Below are positions 6,908 through 14,769 of a DNA stretch of 31,666 bases, one piece after another. Source of the stretch: CAIWHR01 sp039931775 (GTDB lineage: Bacteria; Pseudomonadota; Gammaproteobacteria; Burkholderiales; Casimicrobiaceae). Location: NCBI GenBank assembly GCA_039931775.1, contig JBDTRG010000170.1, positions 1 through 31,666 of the forward strand. Direction: 5' to 3'. Position 1 is the stretch's first letter, and every line of letters starts with the position of its first letter. Position numbers and translations under genes: made by a program. The notes beneath the pieces are model-generated. The model ran no database searches, was not told the DNA's origin, and saw nothing but the letters and a program-made list of their open reading frames with translations.

Positions 6908-9037
6908 TCAGATCAGGCCGGCCCCACGCGCCCACTGATATTTGGCGCCGAGGACGGCGACCGGGATCTCCGTCGAGTACGCGTACGCCGGAATGCCGTG
7001 CTGGTACAGGTACTCCGCCGCCTCCTCGACCTCTACGTCGCCCGCGAGCGACGCGACGATCGGCTTGACGATGCCCTTCGCTTTCATTTCCTCGACGACC
7101 TCGACAACGAGCTTCGCGAAGACCATCGGCGGCGTGACGATCGTGTGCCAGTAGCCCAGGATCAGCGAGTGGATTCGCGCGTCTTCGAGCCCGAGGCGGA
7201 TCGTGTTCTGGTAGGTCTTCGGCGGCTCGCCGCCGGTGATGTCGACTGGGTTGCCGGCGGCGCCGAACGGCGGAATGAACTTGCGGAACGCGGCGTCGAG
7301 ATCGGCCGGCATCGCCATCAGCGACAGCTTGTTGTCGACGCAGGCGTCGGACAGCAGCACGCCGGATCCGCCGGCGCCGGTGATGATCACGATATTCTCT
7401 CCCTTCGGCGTGGGCAGCACCGGAATGCCGCGCGCGAATTCCAGCAGGTCGCGCAGGCTCTTCGCGCGGATGACGCCCGACTGCCGCAGCACGTCGTCGT
7501 AGATCTTGTCGTTGCCGGCGAGCGCGCCGGTGTGCGAGCTGGCCGCCGCGGCGCCTGCCGAGGTGCGGCCGGCCTTGAGCATGATCACCGGCTTCTTCTT
7601 CGAGACGCGCTTGGCCACCTCGGCGAAGGCGCGGCCGTCCTTCAGGTCCTCGCAGTGCTGGGCGATCACGTTGGTGTTCGGGTCCTGCTCGAAGAAGAGC
7701 AGCAGATCGTCCTCGTCGATGTCGGACTTGTTGCCGAGGCCGACGATCGCCGAGACGCCCATCTTGGCCGAGCGCGAGAAGCCGATGATCGCCATGCCGA
7801 TGCCGCCCGACTGTGACGACAGCGCGGCGTGGCCCTTGACGTCGTACGCGGTGCAGAACGTCGCGCACAGGTTCTTCCACGTGTAGTAGAAGCCGTAGAT
7901 GTTGGGACCCATCAGCCGCACGTCGAATTTGCGCGCGATGGCGACCAGCTCCTGCTGGCCCGCCATGTTGCCGGTCTCGGCGAAGCCCGAGGGGATCAAC
8001 ACCGCGCCCGGAATCTTCTTCTCGCCGACTTCCGTCAACGCTGCCGCGCAGAACTTTGCGGGAATCGCGAACACCGCGACGTCGATCACGCCGGGCACGT
8101 CCTTGACGCTCTTGTAGGCCTTCTTGCCCATGATCTCGTCGGCGGAAGGGTTGATCGGGTAGATCGCCCCCTTGTAGCCGCCGTTGATCAGGTTCTTCAT
8201 CACCGAATTGCCGATCTTGCCCTCCTCCGCCGACGCGCCGATCACGGCCACGGCGTCGGGCTTCATGATGCGGTTCATCTGGCGGACGATGGTTTCCTGG
8301 CTCGGGCGATAGCGTGCGGGCGGCGGCGCCCAGTCCATGACGATGCGCACGTCCGCGGCGATCGCGCCCGCCTTCGACGCGAAGACCGGGTTCAAGTCCA
8401 GTTCCGAAATCTCGGGGAAGTCGGCGATCAACTTCGAGACGTTGACGATCGTCGTCGCCAGCGCCGCACGGTTCACCGGCGGCGAACCGCGCACACCCTT
8501 CAGGATCTGCGCTGCTGCGATGCCGTCCAGCATCGACAGCGCGTCGTTCTTCGACGCCGGGGCGAGGCGGAACGTGACGTCCTTCAATACCTCGACCAGG
8601 ATGCCGCCCAGTCCGAACGCGACCAGCTTGCCGAACACGGGATCGGTGACGGCGCCGACGATCACCTCCTGCCCGCCGCCGACCATCTGTTGAACCTGGA
8701 CGCCGAGGAGATCCGCCTTGCGGTCGTACTTCTTGGCGCTTGCCATGATCGTCGCGAAGCCTTTGAGTACGTCGGCGGCGTTCTTCACGCCGACCAGCAC
8801 GCCACCGGCCTCCGTCTTGTGCAGGATCTGCGGCGACACGATCTTCAGCACCACGGGGTAGCCGAGCTTTGTCGCGAGCTTCGCCGCCTCGGCGGCCGTT
8901 TTCGCGACCCCTTCCTTCGGCACCGAGATGCCGTAGGCGTCGCAAACGGCCTTGCCTTCGGGTGCTGTCAGCGACGTGCGACCCTCCGCTTTCGCGCGAT
9001 CGAGAATGCGCCGGACTTCCTTCTTGTCGTTCGCCAT
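6908..9037 (-). CDS. ADP-forming acyl-CoA synthetase (acetate-CoA ligase family)
   Basis: NDP-forming acyl-CoA synthetase of 709 residues, interconverting an acyl-CoA plus ADP and phosphate with the free acid plus ATP. Domain order is ATP-grasp first (about residues 10-225, with YPVVLKIVSPQILHKTEAGG), then a CoA-binding Rossmann domain (DAVAVIGASAEEGKIGNSV), then succinyl-CoA-ligase-like domains (FSQSGGIGMAIIG). The expected phosphohistidine is in ASSHTGALAGND. The start at ATG 9037 is chosen because AGAGGAAC lies just upstream; a TTG 21 bases earlier lacks such a site. It follows frc by 61 bases, so it is probably in the oxc-frc transcript. The substrate is unknown: acetate, formate, oxalate or malonate are possible. 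Confidence 0.88.
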   Translation of the reverse strand: MANDKKEVRRILDRAKAEGRTSLTAPEGKAVCDAYGISVPKEGVAKTAAEAAKLATKLGYPVVLKIVSPQILHKTEAGGVLVGVKNAADVLKGFATIMASAKKYDRKADLLGVQVQQMVGGGQEVIVGAVTDPVFGKLVAFGLGGILVEVLKDVTFRLAPASKNDALSMLDGIAAAQILKGVRGSPPVNRAALATTIVNVSKLIADFPEISELDLNPVFASKAGAIAADVRIVMDWAPPPARYRPSQETIVRQMNRIMKPDAVAVIGASAEEGKIGNSVMKNLINGGYKGAIYPINPSADEIMGKKAYKSVKDVPGVIDVAVFAIPAKFCAAALTEVGEKKIPGAVLIPSGFAETGNMAGQQELVAIARKFDVRLMGPNIYGFYYTWKNLCATFCTAYDVKGHAALSSQSGGIGMAIIGFSRSAKMGVSAIVGLGNKSDIDEDDLLLFFEQDPNTNVIAQHCEDLKDGRAFAEVAKRVSKKKPVIMLKAGRTSAGAAAASSHTGALAGNDKIYDDVLRQSGVIRAKSLRDLLEFARGIPVLPTPKGENIVIITGAGGSGVLLSDACVDNKLSLMAMPADLDAAFRKFIPPFGAAGNPVDITGGEPPKTYQNTIRLGLEDARIHSLILGYWHTIVTPPMVFAKLVVEVVEEMKAKGIVKPIVASLAGDVEVEEAAEYLYQHGIPAYAYSTEIPVAVLGAKYQWARGAGLI

Positions 9038-9098
9038 CGTGGTTCCTCTGGGATTCAAACAGGGCGGCGCAAGCGGGCCGCCGGCGTAGGTTCGCTGG

Positions 9099-10346
9099 TC
9101 AGATCACTTTTTCGGCGCGTAGCGCCGTGATCTCGTCACGGCCGAAGCCGAGTTCCGCCAGGACCTGATCGGTGTGCTCTCCCAGAAGGGGCGAGCGCTG
9201 GACGTCGGTCGGGCTGTCGGACATCTTGATCGGATTGCCGACGCTCAGGTACTTGCCGCGCGTCGGGTGATCGACCTCGACGACGGTCCCCGTCTTGCGC
9301 AGCGACGGTTCCTCGGCGATCTCCTTCATCGACAGGATCGGACCGCAGGGGATGTCGCGCTTGTTGAGGATGTCCATCGCTTCGAACTTGGTCTTGGTCT
9401 TCGTCCACTCCTCGATCTGGCCGAAGATCTCCATCAGGTGCGGCAGCCGCGCCTTCGGCGTCGCGTACTTCGGGTCGGTCAGCCATTCCGTCCTGCCGAT
9501 CACTTCGCAGATGTCCTTCCAGACGGGCGCCTGCGTGATGAAATAGATGTACGCGTTGGGGTCGGTTTCCCATCCCTTGCACTTCAGGATCCATCCCGGC
9601 TGACCGCCGCCCGACGCGTTGCCGGCGCGCGGCACCGCGTCGCCGAATTTACCGTTCGGGTATTGCGGGTACTCCTGCATCACGCCGGTTCGCGCGACGC
9701 GCTGCTGGTCGCGCAGCTTGACGCGGCACAGATTGAGCACGCCGTCCTGCATCGCCGCGAGCACCTTCTGTCCGCGGCCCGTCGTATTGCGCTGGTAGAG
9801 CGCGGCGACGATGCCGAGCGCCAGATGCAGCCCCGTGCCGGAGTCGCCGATCTGCGCGCCGGTGACCAGCGGCGGGCCGTCGTCGAAACCCGTCGTCGAG
9901 GCGGAACCGCCCGCGCATTGCGCGACGTTCTCGTAGACCTTGCAGTCCTCGTACGGACCCGGGCCGAAACCCTTGACCGATGCAACGATCATCCGCGGAT
10001 TCAGCTTGCTGATGTGCTCCCACGTGAAGCCCATCCGGTCGAGCGCGCCGGGCGCGAAGTTCTCGACGAGCACGTCGCACGTCTTGACCAGCCGCTCGAG
10101 CACCGCCTTGCCCTTCGGGTGCTTGGCGTCGACGGTGATCGAGCGCTTGTTGTGGTTCAGCATCGTGAAATAGAGGCTGTCCACATCCGGAATGTCGCGC
10201 AGTTGCGAACGCGTGATATCCCCCTCGCCCGCGCGTTCGATCTTTATCACGTCGGCGCCGAGCCACGCCAGCAGCTGCGTGCACGTCGGTCCCGATTGCA
10301 CGTGCGTGAAATCGAGAATCTTCACACCGTCCAACGCTTTGCCCAT
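9099..10346 (-). CDS. frc: Formyl-CoA:oxalate CoA-transferase
   Basis: Class III CoA-transferase that moves CoA from formyl-CoA to oxalate, giving oxalyl-CoA and formate. The 415 residues match remembered Oxalobacter FRC throughout: VKILDFTHVQSGPTCTQ, VDSLYFTMLNHNKRSI, NFAPGALDRMGFTWE, KVYENVAQCAGG, the glycine loop in NASGGGQPGWILKCKGWETD, and PCGPILSMKE. The catalytic aspartate that forms acyl anhydrides is in GAQIGDSGTG (D168). ATG 10346 is preferred over ATG 10364 because GAGGGGAA lies directly before it. It is 55 bases downstream of oxc, its partner enzyme. The middle segment before the glycine loop is shorter than in Oxalobacter, accounting for the slightly smaller size. Confidence 0.95.
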   Translation of the reverse strand: MGKALDGVKILDFTHVQSGPTCTQLLAWLGADVIKIERAGEGDITRSQLRDIPDVDSLYFTMLNHNKRSITVDAKHPKGKAVLERLVKTCDVLVENFAPGALDRMGFTWEHISKLNPRMIVASVKGFGPGPYEDCKVYENVAQCAGGSASTTGFDDGPPLVTGAQIGDSGTGLHLALGIVAALYQRNTTGRGQKVLAAMQDGVLNLCRVKLRDQQRVARTGVMQEYPQYPNGKFGDAVPRAGNASGGGQPGWILKCKGWETDPNAYIYFITQAPVWKDICEVIGRTEWLTDPKYATPKARLPHLMEIFGQIEEWTKTKTKFEAMDILNKRDIPCGPILSMKEIAEEPSLRKTGTVVEVDHPTRGKYLSVGNPIKMSDSPTDVQRSPLLGEHTDQVLAELGFGRDEITALRAEKVI

Positions 10347-10401
10347 TACATTCCCCTCTGCCATTCCAAATCAGGATGCACGGCCCCGGATCCGGCCACC
10401 G

Positions 10402-12195
10402 TTACGTCTTCTTTTTCGCGGTCGGGTTGAGGCTCGTGATGCGGCCGCTCTCCGTGCCCGCTTTCTCGTCGATGGCCGCGTTGATCAGCGTGGGCTTGCG
10501 CGAGCGGATTGCCTCTTCCATCGCGTGGCGAAGCTCGGCGGGCGTCGTAGCCAGAACACCCACGCCACCGAAGGCCTCCATGAGCTTCTCGTAACGCGCG
10601 CCCTTGACGAACACCAGCGGCGACGGATCCTTGCCTCCGGTTGCATTCACCTCGTCGCCGCGATAGACGCCATTGTTGTTGAGTATCACGACGCACACCG
10701 GCAGGTCGTAGCGGCAGATCGTCTCGACCTCCATGCCGGAGAAGCCGAAGGCACTGTCGCCCTCGATTGCGATCACCTGCTCGCCGCTGACCACGGCCGC
10801 CGCGATCGAGTAGCCCATGCCGATGCCCATGACGCCCCACGTGCCGACGTCCAGCCGCTTGCGCGGCTTGTACATGTCCACGATGCTGCGCGTGTTGTCG
10901 AGCGCGTTCGCCCCCTCGTTGACGAGGATGGCGTCCGGATTCGCCTTGACGATGTCCCGCACGACGTTGAGCGCGCTGTAGTAGTTCATCGGCGTCGGGT
11001 TCTTCGCCAGCGACTCGCCCATCTTCGCGACGTTCCTGGACTTGCGCTCGGCGATGGCGTCGAGCCACTCGGCGGGCGGCTTCGGCCAGTTCGAGCCCAT
11101 CATGGCGAGCATGGCCGAAACGCAACTGCCGATATCGCCGACCACCGGCGCGTCGATGCGCACGTTGCTGTCCGCCTCCTGCGGCGAGATGTCGATCTGG
11201 ACGAACTTCTGGCCGCCCCAATGCTTGGAGCTGGCACCGCCCCACGTCTTTCCCTTGCCGTGCGACAGCAGCCAGTTCAAGCGCGCGCCGATCACCATCA
11301 CGACGTCGGCTTCCGGCAGCACGTACGACCGCGCCGCAGACGCGCACTGCGCGTGCGGGTCGGGCAAGAGGCCCTTGGCCATCGCCATGGGCAGGTAGGG
11401 GATAGCCGTCTTCTCGACCAGCGCGCGGATGTCCGCGTCGGCCTGCGCGTACGCGGCGCCCTTGCCGAGGATGATGAGCGGACGCTTGGCGGTCCTGAGC
11501 AGATCGAGCGCACGTTGCACGGCATCCGGCGCAGGGATCTGGCGTGGGGCCGGATCGACGACCTTGATCAGCGACTTTCTGCCGGCCTCCGCGTCGATCG
11601 ATTGCGGGAAAAGTTTGGCCGGCAGGTCGAGATAGACTCCGCCCGGGCGACCGGAGACCGCCGCACGGATCGCGCGCGCCACGCCAACGCCGATATCCTC
11701 GGCGTGCAGAACGCGGAACGCGGCTTTGGCGTGCGGCCTGGCGATGGCGAGCTGATCCATTTCCTCGTAGTCGCCCTGCTGCAGGTCGACGATCTCGCGC
11801 TCGCTCGAGCCGCTGATGAGGATCATCGGGAAGCAATTGGTCGTGGCGTTGGCGAGCGCCGTCAGCCCGTTGAGAAAGCCGGGCGCGGATACCGTGAGGC
11901 AGATGCCCGGCTTGCCCGTCATGAAGCCGGCGATGGAAGCGGCGTACCCGGCGTTCTGCTCGTGCCGGAACGAGATCACGCGCAACCCTTCCTTCTGCAT
12001 CCTGCGCGTCAAGTCGGTGATCGGGATGCCCGGGAGGCCGAAGATCGTGGCAATGCCGTTGAGCTTGAGGGCATCGATCACCAGCGCAAAGCCGTCGATC
12101 TCCTGCGGTTGGGCGCTGACATCGCCGCCGCTGCCGACCTTCGGTGCGCGTTCGGTCGTCGTCGTCGCCGCGGACTTGGTCGCCGTGTCGTTCAT
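10402..12195 (-). CDS. oxc: Oxalyl-CoA decarboxylase (thiamine diphosphate enzyme)
   Basis: Decarboxylates oxalyl-CoA to formyl-CoA and CO2, the energy-conserving step of oxalotrophy. The protein has 597 residues from ATG 12195. Visible features are the catalytic glutamate segment ISFRHEQNAGYAASIAGF, the central domain, and the C-terminal thiamine-diphosphate motif from GDSAFGFSGMEVETICRYDL to NNNGVYRG. The stretch LNWLLSHGKGKTWG is typical of Oxc. An in-frame ATG at 12288 would add 31 low-complexity residues, but it falls at or upstream of the predicted transcription start, so 12195 is preferred. The lysine-rich C-terminus (AKKKT) is unremarkable. The gene heads the minus-strand operon and diverges from the GntR regulator. 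Confidence 0.95.
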   Translation of the reverse strand: MNDTATKSAATTTTERAPKVGSGGDVSAQPQEIDGFALVIDALKLNGIATIFGLPGIPITDLTRRMQKEGLRVISFRHEQNAGYAASIAGFMTGKPGICLTVSAPGFLNGLTALANATTNCFPMILISGSSEREIVDLQQGDYEEMDQLAIARPHAKAAFRVLHAEDIGVGVARAIRAAVSGRPGGVYLDLPAKLFPQSIDAEAGRKSLIKVVDPAPRQIPAPDAVQRALDLLRTAKRPLIILGKGAAYAQADADIRALVEKTAIPYLPMAMAKGLLPDPHAQCASAARSYVLPEADVVMVIGARLNWLLSHGKGKTWGGASSKHWGGQKFVQIDISPQEADSNVRIDAPVVGDIGSCVSAMLAMMGSNWPKPPAEWLDAIAERKSRNVAKMGESLAKNPTPMNYYSALNVVRDIVKANPDAILVNEGANALDNTRSIVDMYKPRKRLDVGTWGVMGIGMGYSIAAAVVSGEQVIAIEGDSAFGFSGMEVETICRYDLPVCVVILNNNGVYRGDEVNATGGKDPSPLVFVKGARYEKLMEAFGGVGVLATTPAELRHAMEEAIRSRKPTLINAAIDEKAGTESGRITSLNPTAKKKT

Positions 12196-12288
12196 CAAAG
12201 CCCCCGTCGTCGTGGAGTGGGAAAGCGGCCCGACGCAAAGAGAGCCGGGCGGAGCGATGACTACTTTGTTTTTTTTGTAATCTGGCAT

Positions 12289-12317
12289 AAGGTATGTGGT
12301 ATACCACCGCTTGTCAA
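12289..12317 (-). promoter_or_regulatory. Predicted promoter of the oxc operon
   Basis: Read on the minus strand, a perfect -35 TTGACA (12317-12312) is followed after exactly 17 bases by TACCTT (12294-12289), which keeps the key T-A----T positions of a -10. Transcription would start near 12282, giving a leader of about 87 bases before the oxc ATG at 12195. The spacer is occupied by a perfect palindrome, listed separately. Confidence 0.6.
12296..12307. promoter_or_regulatory. GntR/FadR-type operator palindrome
   Basis: GTGGTATACCAC is a perfect 12-base palindrome with the TGGT-N2-ACCA pattern usual for FadR-subfamily GntR regulators. It lies between the -35 and -10 of the predicted oxc promoter and 23 bases before the regulator's own ATG, so binding would repress oxc and probably also gntR. 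The neighbouring gntR gene is the natural binder. Site position and symmetry are seen; the binder is inferred. Confidence 0.65.
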
Positions 12318-12329
12318 CACGCCCGCACC

Positions 12330-13040
12330 ATGTCCACGCTCCTCTCCACGCCCGCGCCGCCGCCGCTCGCGCTGCAACCGATCGCGACGAGCACGAGCCT
12401 GCGCGATCAAGCCTACGCCGCGCTCAAGCAGGCAATCATGGACGCCGACATCTACTCGCACCGCGAGGAGATCCGCATTGACGAGCGTCAGCTTTCGCAG
12501 GCGCTCGGGGTCAGCCGCACGCCGATCCGCGAGGCGATGAACCTCCTCGAGCAGGAAGGCTTTCTGCGCACGGTGCCGCGCCGCGGCGGCTACATCGTCC
12601 GCAAGACGAAGAAGCAGATCATCGAGATGATCGAGATGTGGGCCGCACTGGAAAGCATGGCGGCGAGACTCGCCACGCTGCACGCGTCGGACGAGGACAT
12701 CGCTGGACTTCGCGCGATGTTCGACGAATTCCGCAACGCGGCGCCAGCCGAACACATCCACGACTATTCCGACGCGAACATCGCGTTTCACCAGGCCATC
12801 ATCCGGCTGTCGGGCTCGCATCTGATGGGCAAGACGATCGACGATCTCTTCATCCATGTGCGGGCGATCCGCCGGATGACGATTTCGCAGCGCGACCGCG
12901 CCGCGCGCTCGATCAAGGACCACATGAAGATCATCGAAGCGCTCGAGGCCCGCGATACCGAACTGGCCGAGCGCCTGGTGCGCCAGCACTCGCTCGATCT
13001 CGCGGCACACGTCGAGAAGCATTGCGATTTTCTCGATTGA
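12330..13040 (+). CDS. GntR-family regulator (FadR subfamily, FCD domain)
   Basis: Transcription factor of 236 residues. A winged helix-turn-helix spans about residues 22-95: SLRDQAYAALKQAIMDADIY, then LSQALGVSRTPIREAMNLLE and a wing at RRGGYIVRK. A C-terminal FCD ligand domain follows with the expected metal-binding histidines in DANIAFHQAI, DHMKIIEALEA and RQHSLDLAAHV. ATG 12330 is preferred over an ATG at 12294 that overlaps the operator and promoter. It diverges from oxc and lies 37 bases upstream of the formate dehydrogenase genes on the same strand. It therefore probably senses an intermediate of oxalate or formate metabolism and controls both sides. FCD ligands are often small organic acids. 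Confidence 0.92.
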   Translation: MSTLLSTPAPPPLALQPIATSTSLRDQAYAALKQAIMDADIYSHREEIRIDERQLSQALGVSRTPIREAMNLLEQEGFLRTVPRRGGYIVRKTKKQIIEMIEMWAALESMAARLATLHASDEDIAGLRAMFDEFRNAAPAEHIHDYSDANIAFHQAIIRLSGSHLMGKTIDDLFIHVRAIRRMTISQRDRAARSIKDHMKIIEALEARDTELAERLVRQHSLDLAAHVEKHCDFLD

Positions 13041-13077
13041 CGGGCCGCGTCATCACGATGGACAGGGAAAGCGCAGC

Positions 13078-14769
13078 GTGCAGAAAGCCGTAATCGACGT
13101 GTCGGGCATGGGCAAGCGAAAGGCGGGCCGGGGACGTCCCAAGGGCCGGCAGGTCGACCCTCGTGCGCTGGCCGAGGTCAACGCGCTCCTCGGCGACGCG
13201 CCGCGGCGCCGCGACCTGCTGATCGAGTTCCTGCATCGGATCCAGGACGCGTACGGGTCGATCTGCGCCGCCCACATCGTCGCCCTCGCGCAGGAGATGG
13301 CGCTCGCGATGACCGAAGTGTACGAGGTCGCGACCTTCTACCATCACTTCGACGTCGTGAAGGACGACGAGGCGCCGCCGCCCGCGTTGACGGTGCGCAT
13401 CTGCGAAACGCTGTCGTGCCGGATGGCCGGATCGCAGGCGCTGCACGCGGCCGTTGCTTCGGCCTGCGGCGCCGATGTGCGGGTGATCGGCGCGCCGTGC
13501 ATCGGCCGCTGCGACGAAGCCCCCGCCGCCGTGGTCGGCCGCAATCCCGTCGACCGCGCCACCGTCGACTCGGTGATGGCGGCGGTGCGCGCCAAGCGCA
13601 CGGAGCCGGCGCTTCCCCGCATCATCGATTACGCCGCGTATCGTGCGGATGGCGGCTATCGGATGGCGCAGGAATGCGCGGAAGGCAAGCGACCGCTCGA
13701 AGGAGTGTTGAAGGCGATGGAGGAATCCGGCCTGCGCGGCCTGGGCGGCGCCGGGTTTCCGGTCGGACGCAAATGGCGCATCGTGCGCGGCGAACCCGCG
13801 CCGCGGCTGATGGCCGTGAACATCGACGAGGGTGAGCCCGGCACCTTCAAGGATCGCTATTACCTCGAACGCGATCCGCACCGCTTCCTCGAAGGCACGC
13901 TGATCGCGGCGTGGGCGGTCGGCATCGACGACGTCTACATCTATTTGCGCGACGAGTATGCCGCGTGCCGCGCGATCCTTACCCGCGAGATCGCCGCGCT
14001 CGAAGCCGATCCCCCGTGTCCGCTGCCCCGCCTGCACCTGCGGCGCGGCGCCGGCGCGTACATCTGCGGTGAAGAGTCGGCGATGATCGAATCGATCGAA
14101 GGCAAGCGCGGCATGCCGCGGCTGCGTCCGCCTTACGTGGCGCAGGTCGGACTCTTCGGCCGTCCGACGCTCGAGCACAACATGGAGACGCTGCACTGGG
14201 TGCGCGAGATCCTGGAGAAGGGAGCGGCCTGGTTCGCCGGGCAGGGCCGTAACGGGCGAAAAGGACTGCGCTCATTCTCGGTGTCGGGTCGCGTCGCGAA
14301 GCCGGGCGTGCATCTCGCGCCGGCCGGGATCACGGTGCGCGAGTTGATCGCCGAGTACTGCGGGGGCATGCTGACCGGGCACGAGTTCTACGGCTACCTG
14401 CCTGGCGGGGCGTCGGGCGGCATCCTGCCGGCGTCGTTGGGCGACGTCCCGCTCGATTTCGACACGTTGCAGCCGCATGGCTCGTTCATCGGATCGGCGG
14501 CGGTGATCATCCTGTCGCAGCACGACCGTGCGCGCGACGCGGCGCTCAATCTGATGGAGTTCTTCGCCGACGAATCCTGCGGCCAGTGCACGCCGTGCCG
14601 CGTCGGCACCGAGAAGGCGGTGGCGCTGATGGCGAAGCCTTCGTGGGATACGGCGCTGCTCGACGAACTGTCGCGCGCGATGATCGACGCGTCGATCTGC
14701 GGGCTCGGGCAGGCGGCTCCCAATCCGTTCACGTCGGTGATTCGTTATTTCCCAGAGGAACTGAAGTGA
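13078..14769 (+). CDS. fdhB: NAD-dependent formate dehydrogenase, beta subunit (NuoE-NuoF fusion)
   Basis: Diaphorase subunit of 563 residues that passes electrons from the formate-oxidising subunit to NAD+. The N-terminal NuoE-like part has four 2Fe-2S cysteines at about C109, C114, C141 and C145. The NuoF-like part has the NADH/FMN loops GLRGLGGAGFPVGRKW (218-233) and GAGAYICGEESAMIES, and the 4Fe-4S cysteines in ESCGQCTPCRVG and ASICGLGQ. The order and wording match the beta subunit of Methylobacterium FDH1 from PKGRQVDP to the C-terminal RYFPEELK. The GTG start at 13078 has a GGGAAA site; ATG 13108 is an alternative. The stop overlaps the start of the alpha subunit by four bases. Confidence 0.93.
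   Translation: MQKAVIDVSGMGKRKAGRGRPKGRQVDPRALAEVNALLGDAPRRRDLLIEFLHRIQDAYGSICAAHIVALAQEMALAMTEVYEVATFYHHFDVVKDDEAPPPALTVRICETLSCRMAGSQALHAAVASACGADVRVIGAPCIGRCDEAPAAVVGRNPVDRATVDSVMAAVRAKRTEPALPRIIDYAAYRADGGYRMAQECAEGKRPLEGVLKAMEESGLRGLGGAGFPVGRKWRIVRGEPAPRLMAVNIDEGEPGTFKDRYYLERDPHRFLEGTLIAAWAVGIDDVYIYLRDEYAACRAILTREIAALEADPPCPLPRLHLRRGAGAYICGEESAMIESIEGKRGMPRLRPPYVAQVGLFGRPTLEHNMETLHWVREILEKGAAWFAGQGRNGRKGLRSFSVSGRVAKPGVHLAPAGITVRELIAEYCGGMLTGHEFYGYLPGGASGGILPASLGDVPLDFDTLQPHGSFIGSAAVIILSQHDRARDAALNLMEFFADESCGQCTPCRVGTEKAVALMAKPSWDTALLDELSRAMIDASICGLGQAAPNPFTSVIRYFPEELK

Noticed and set aside
6879..8945. A 688-codon minus-strand open frame
   Set aside because: It is a shifted frame of the ADP-forming acyl-CoA synthetase; the real frame shows all catalytic motifs.
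10192..12540. A 782-codon open frame on the plus strand
   Set aside because: It is antisense to frc and oxc, which match known enzymes along their full length; the translated text has no domain and a composition typical of antisense frames.
14586..14765. N-terminal extension of the formate dehydrogenase alpha subunit by 60 codons
   Set aside because: It would lie inside the beta-subunit gene. The GTG at 14766 has AGAGGAA before it and gives the normal N-terminal ferredoxin domain.
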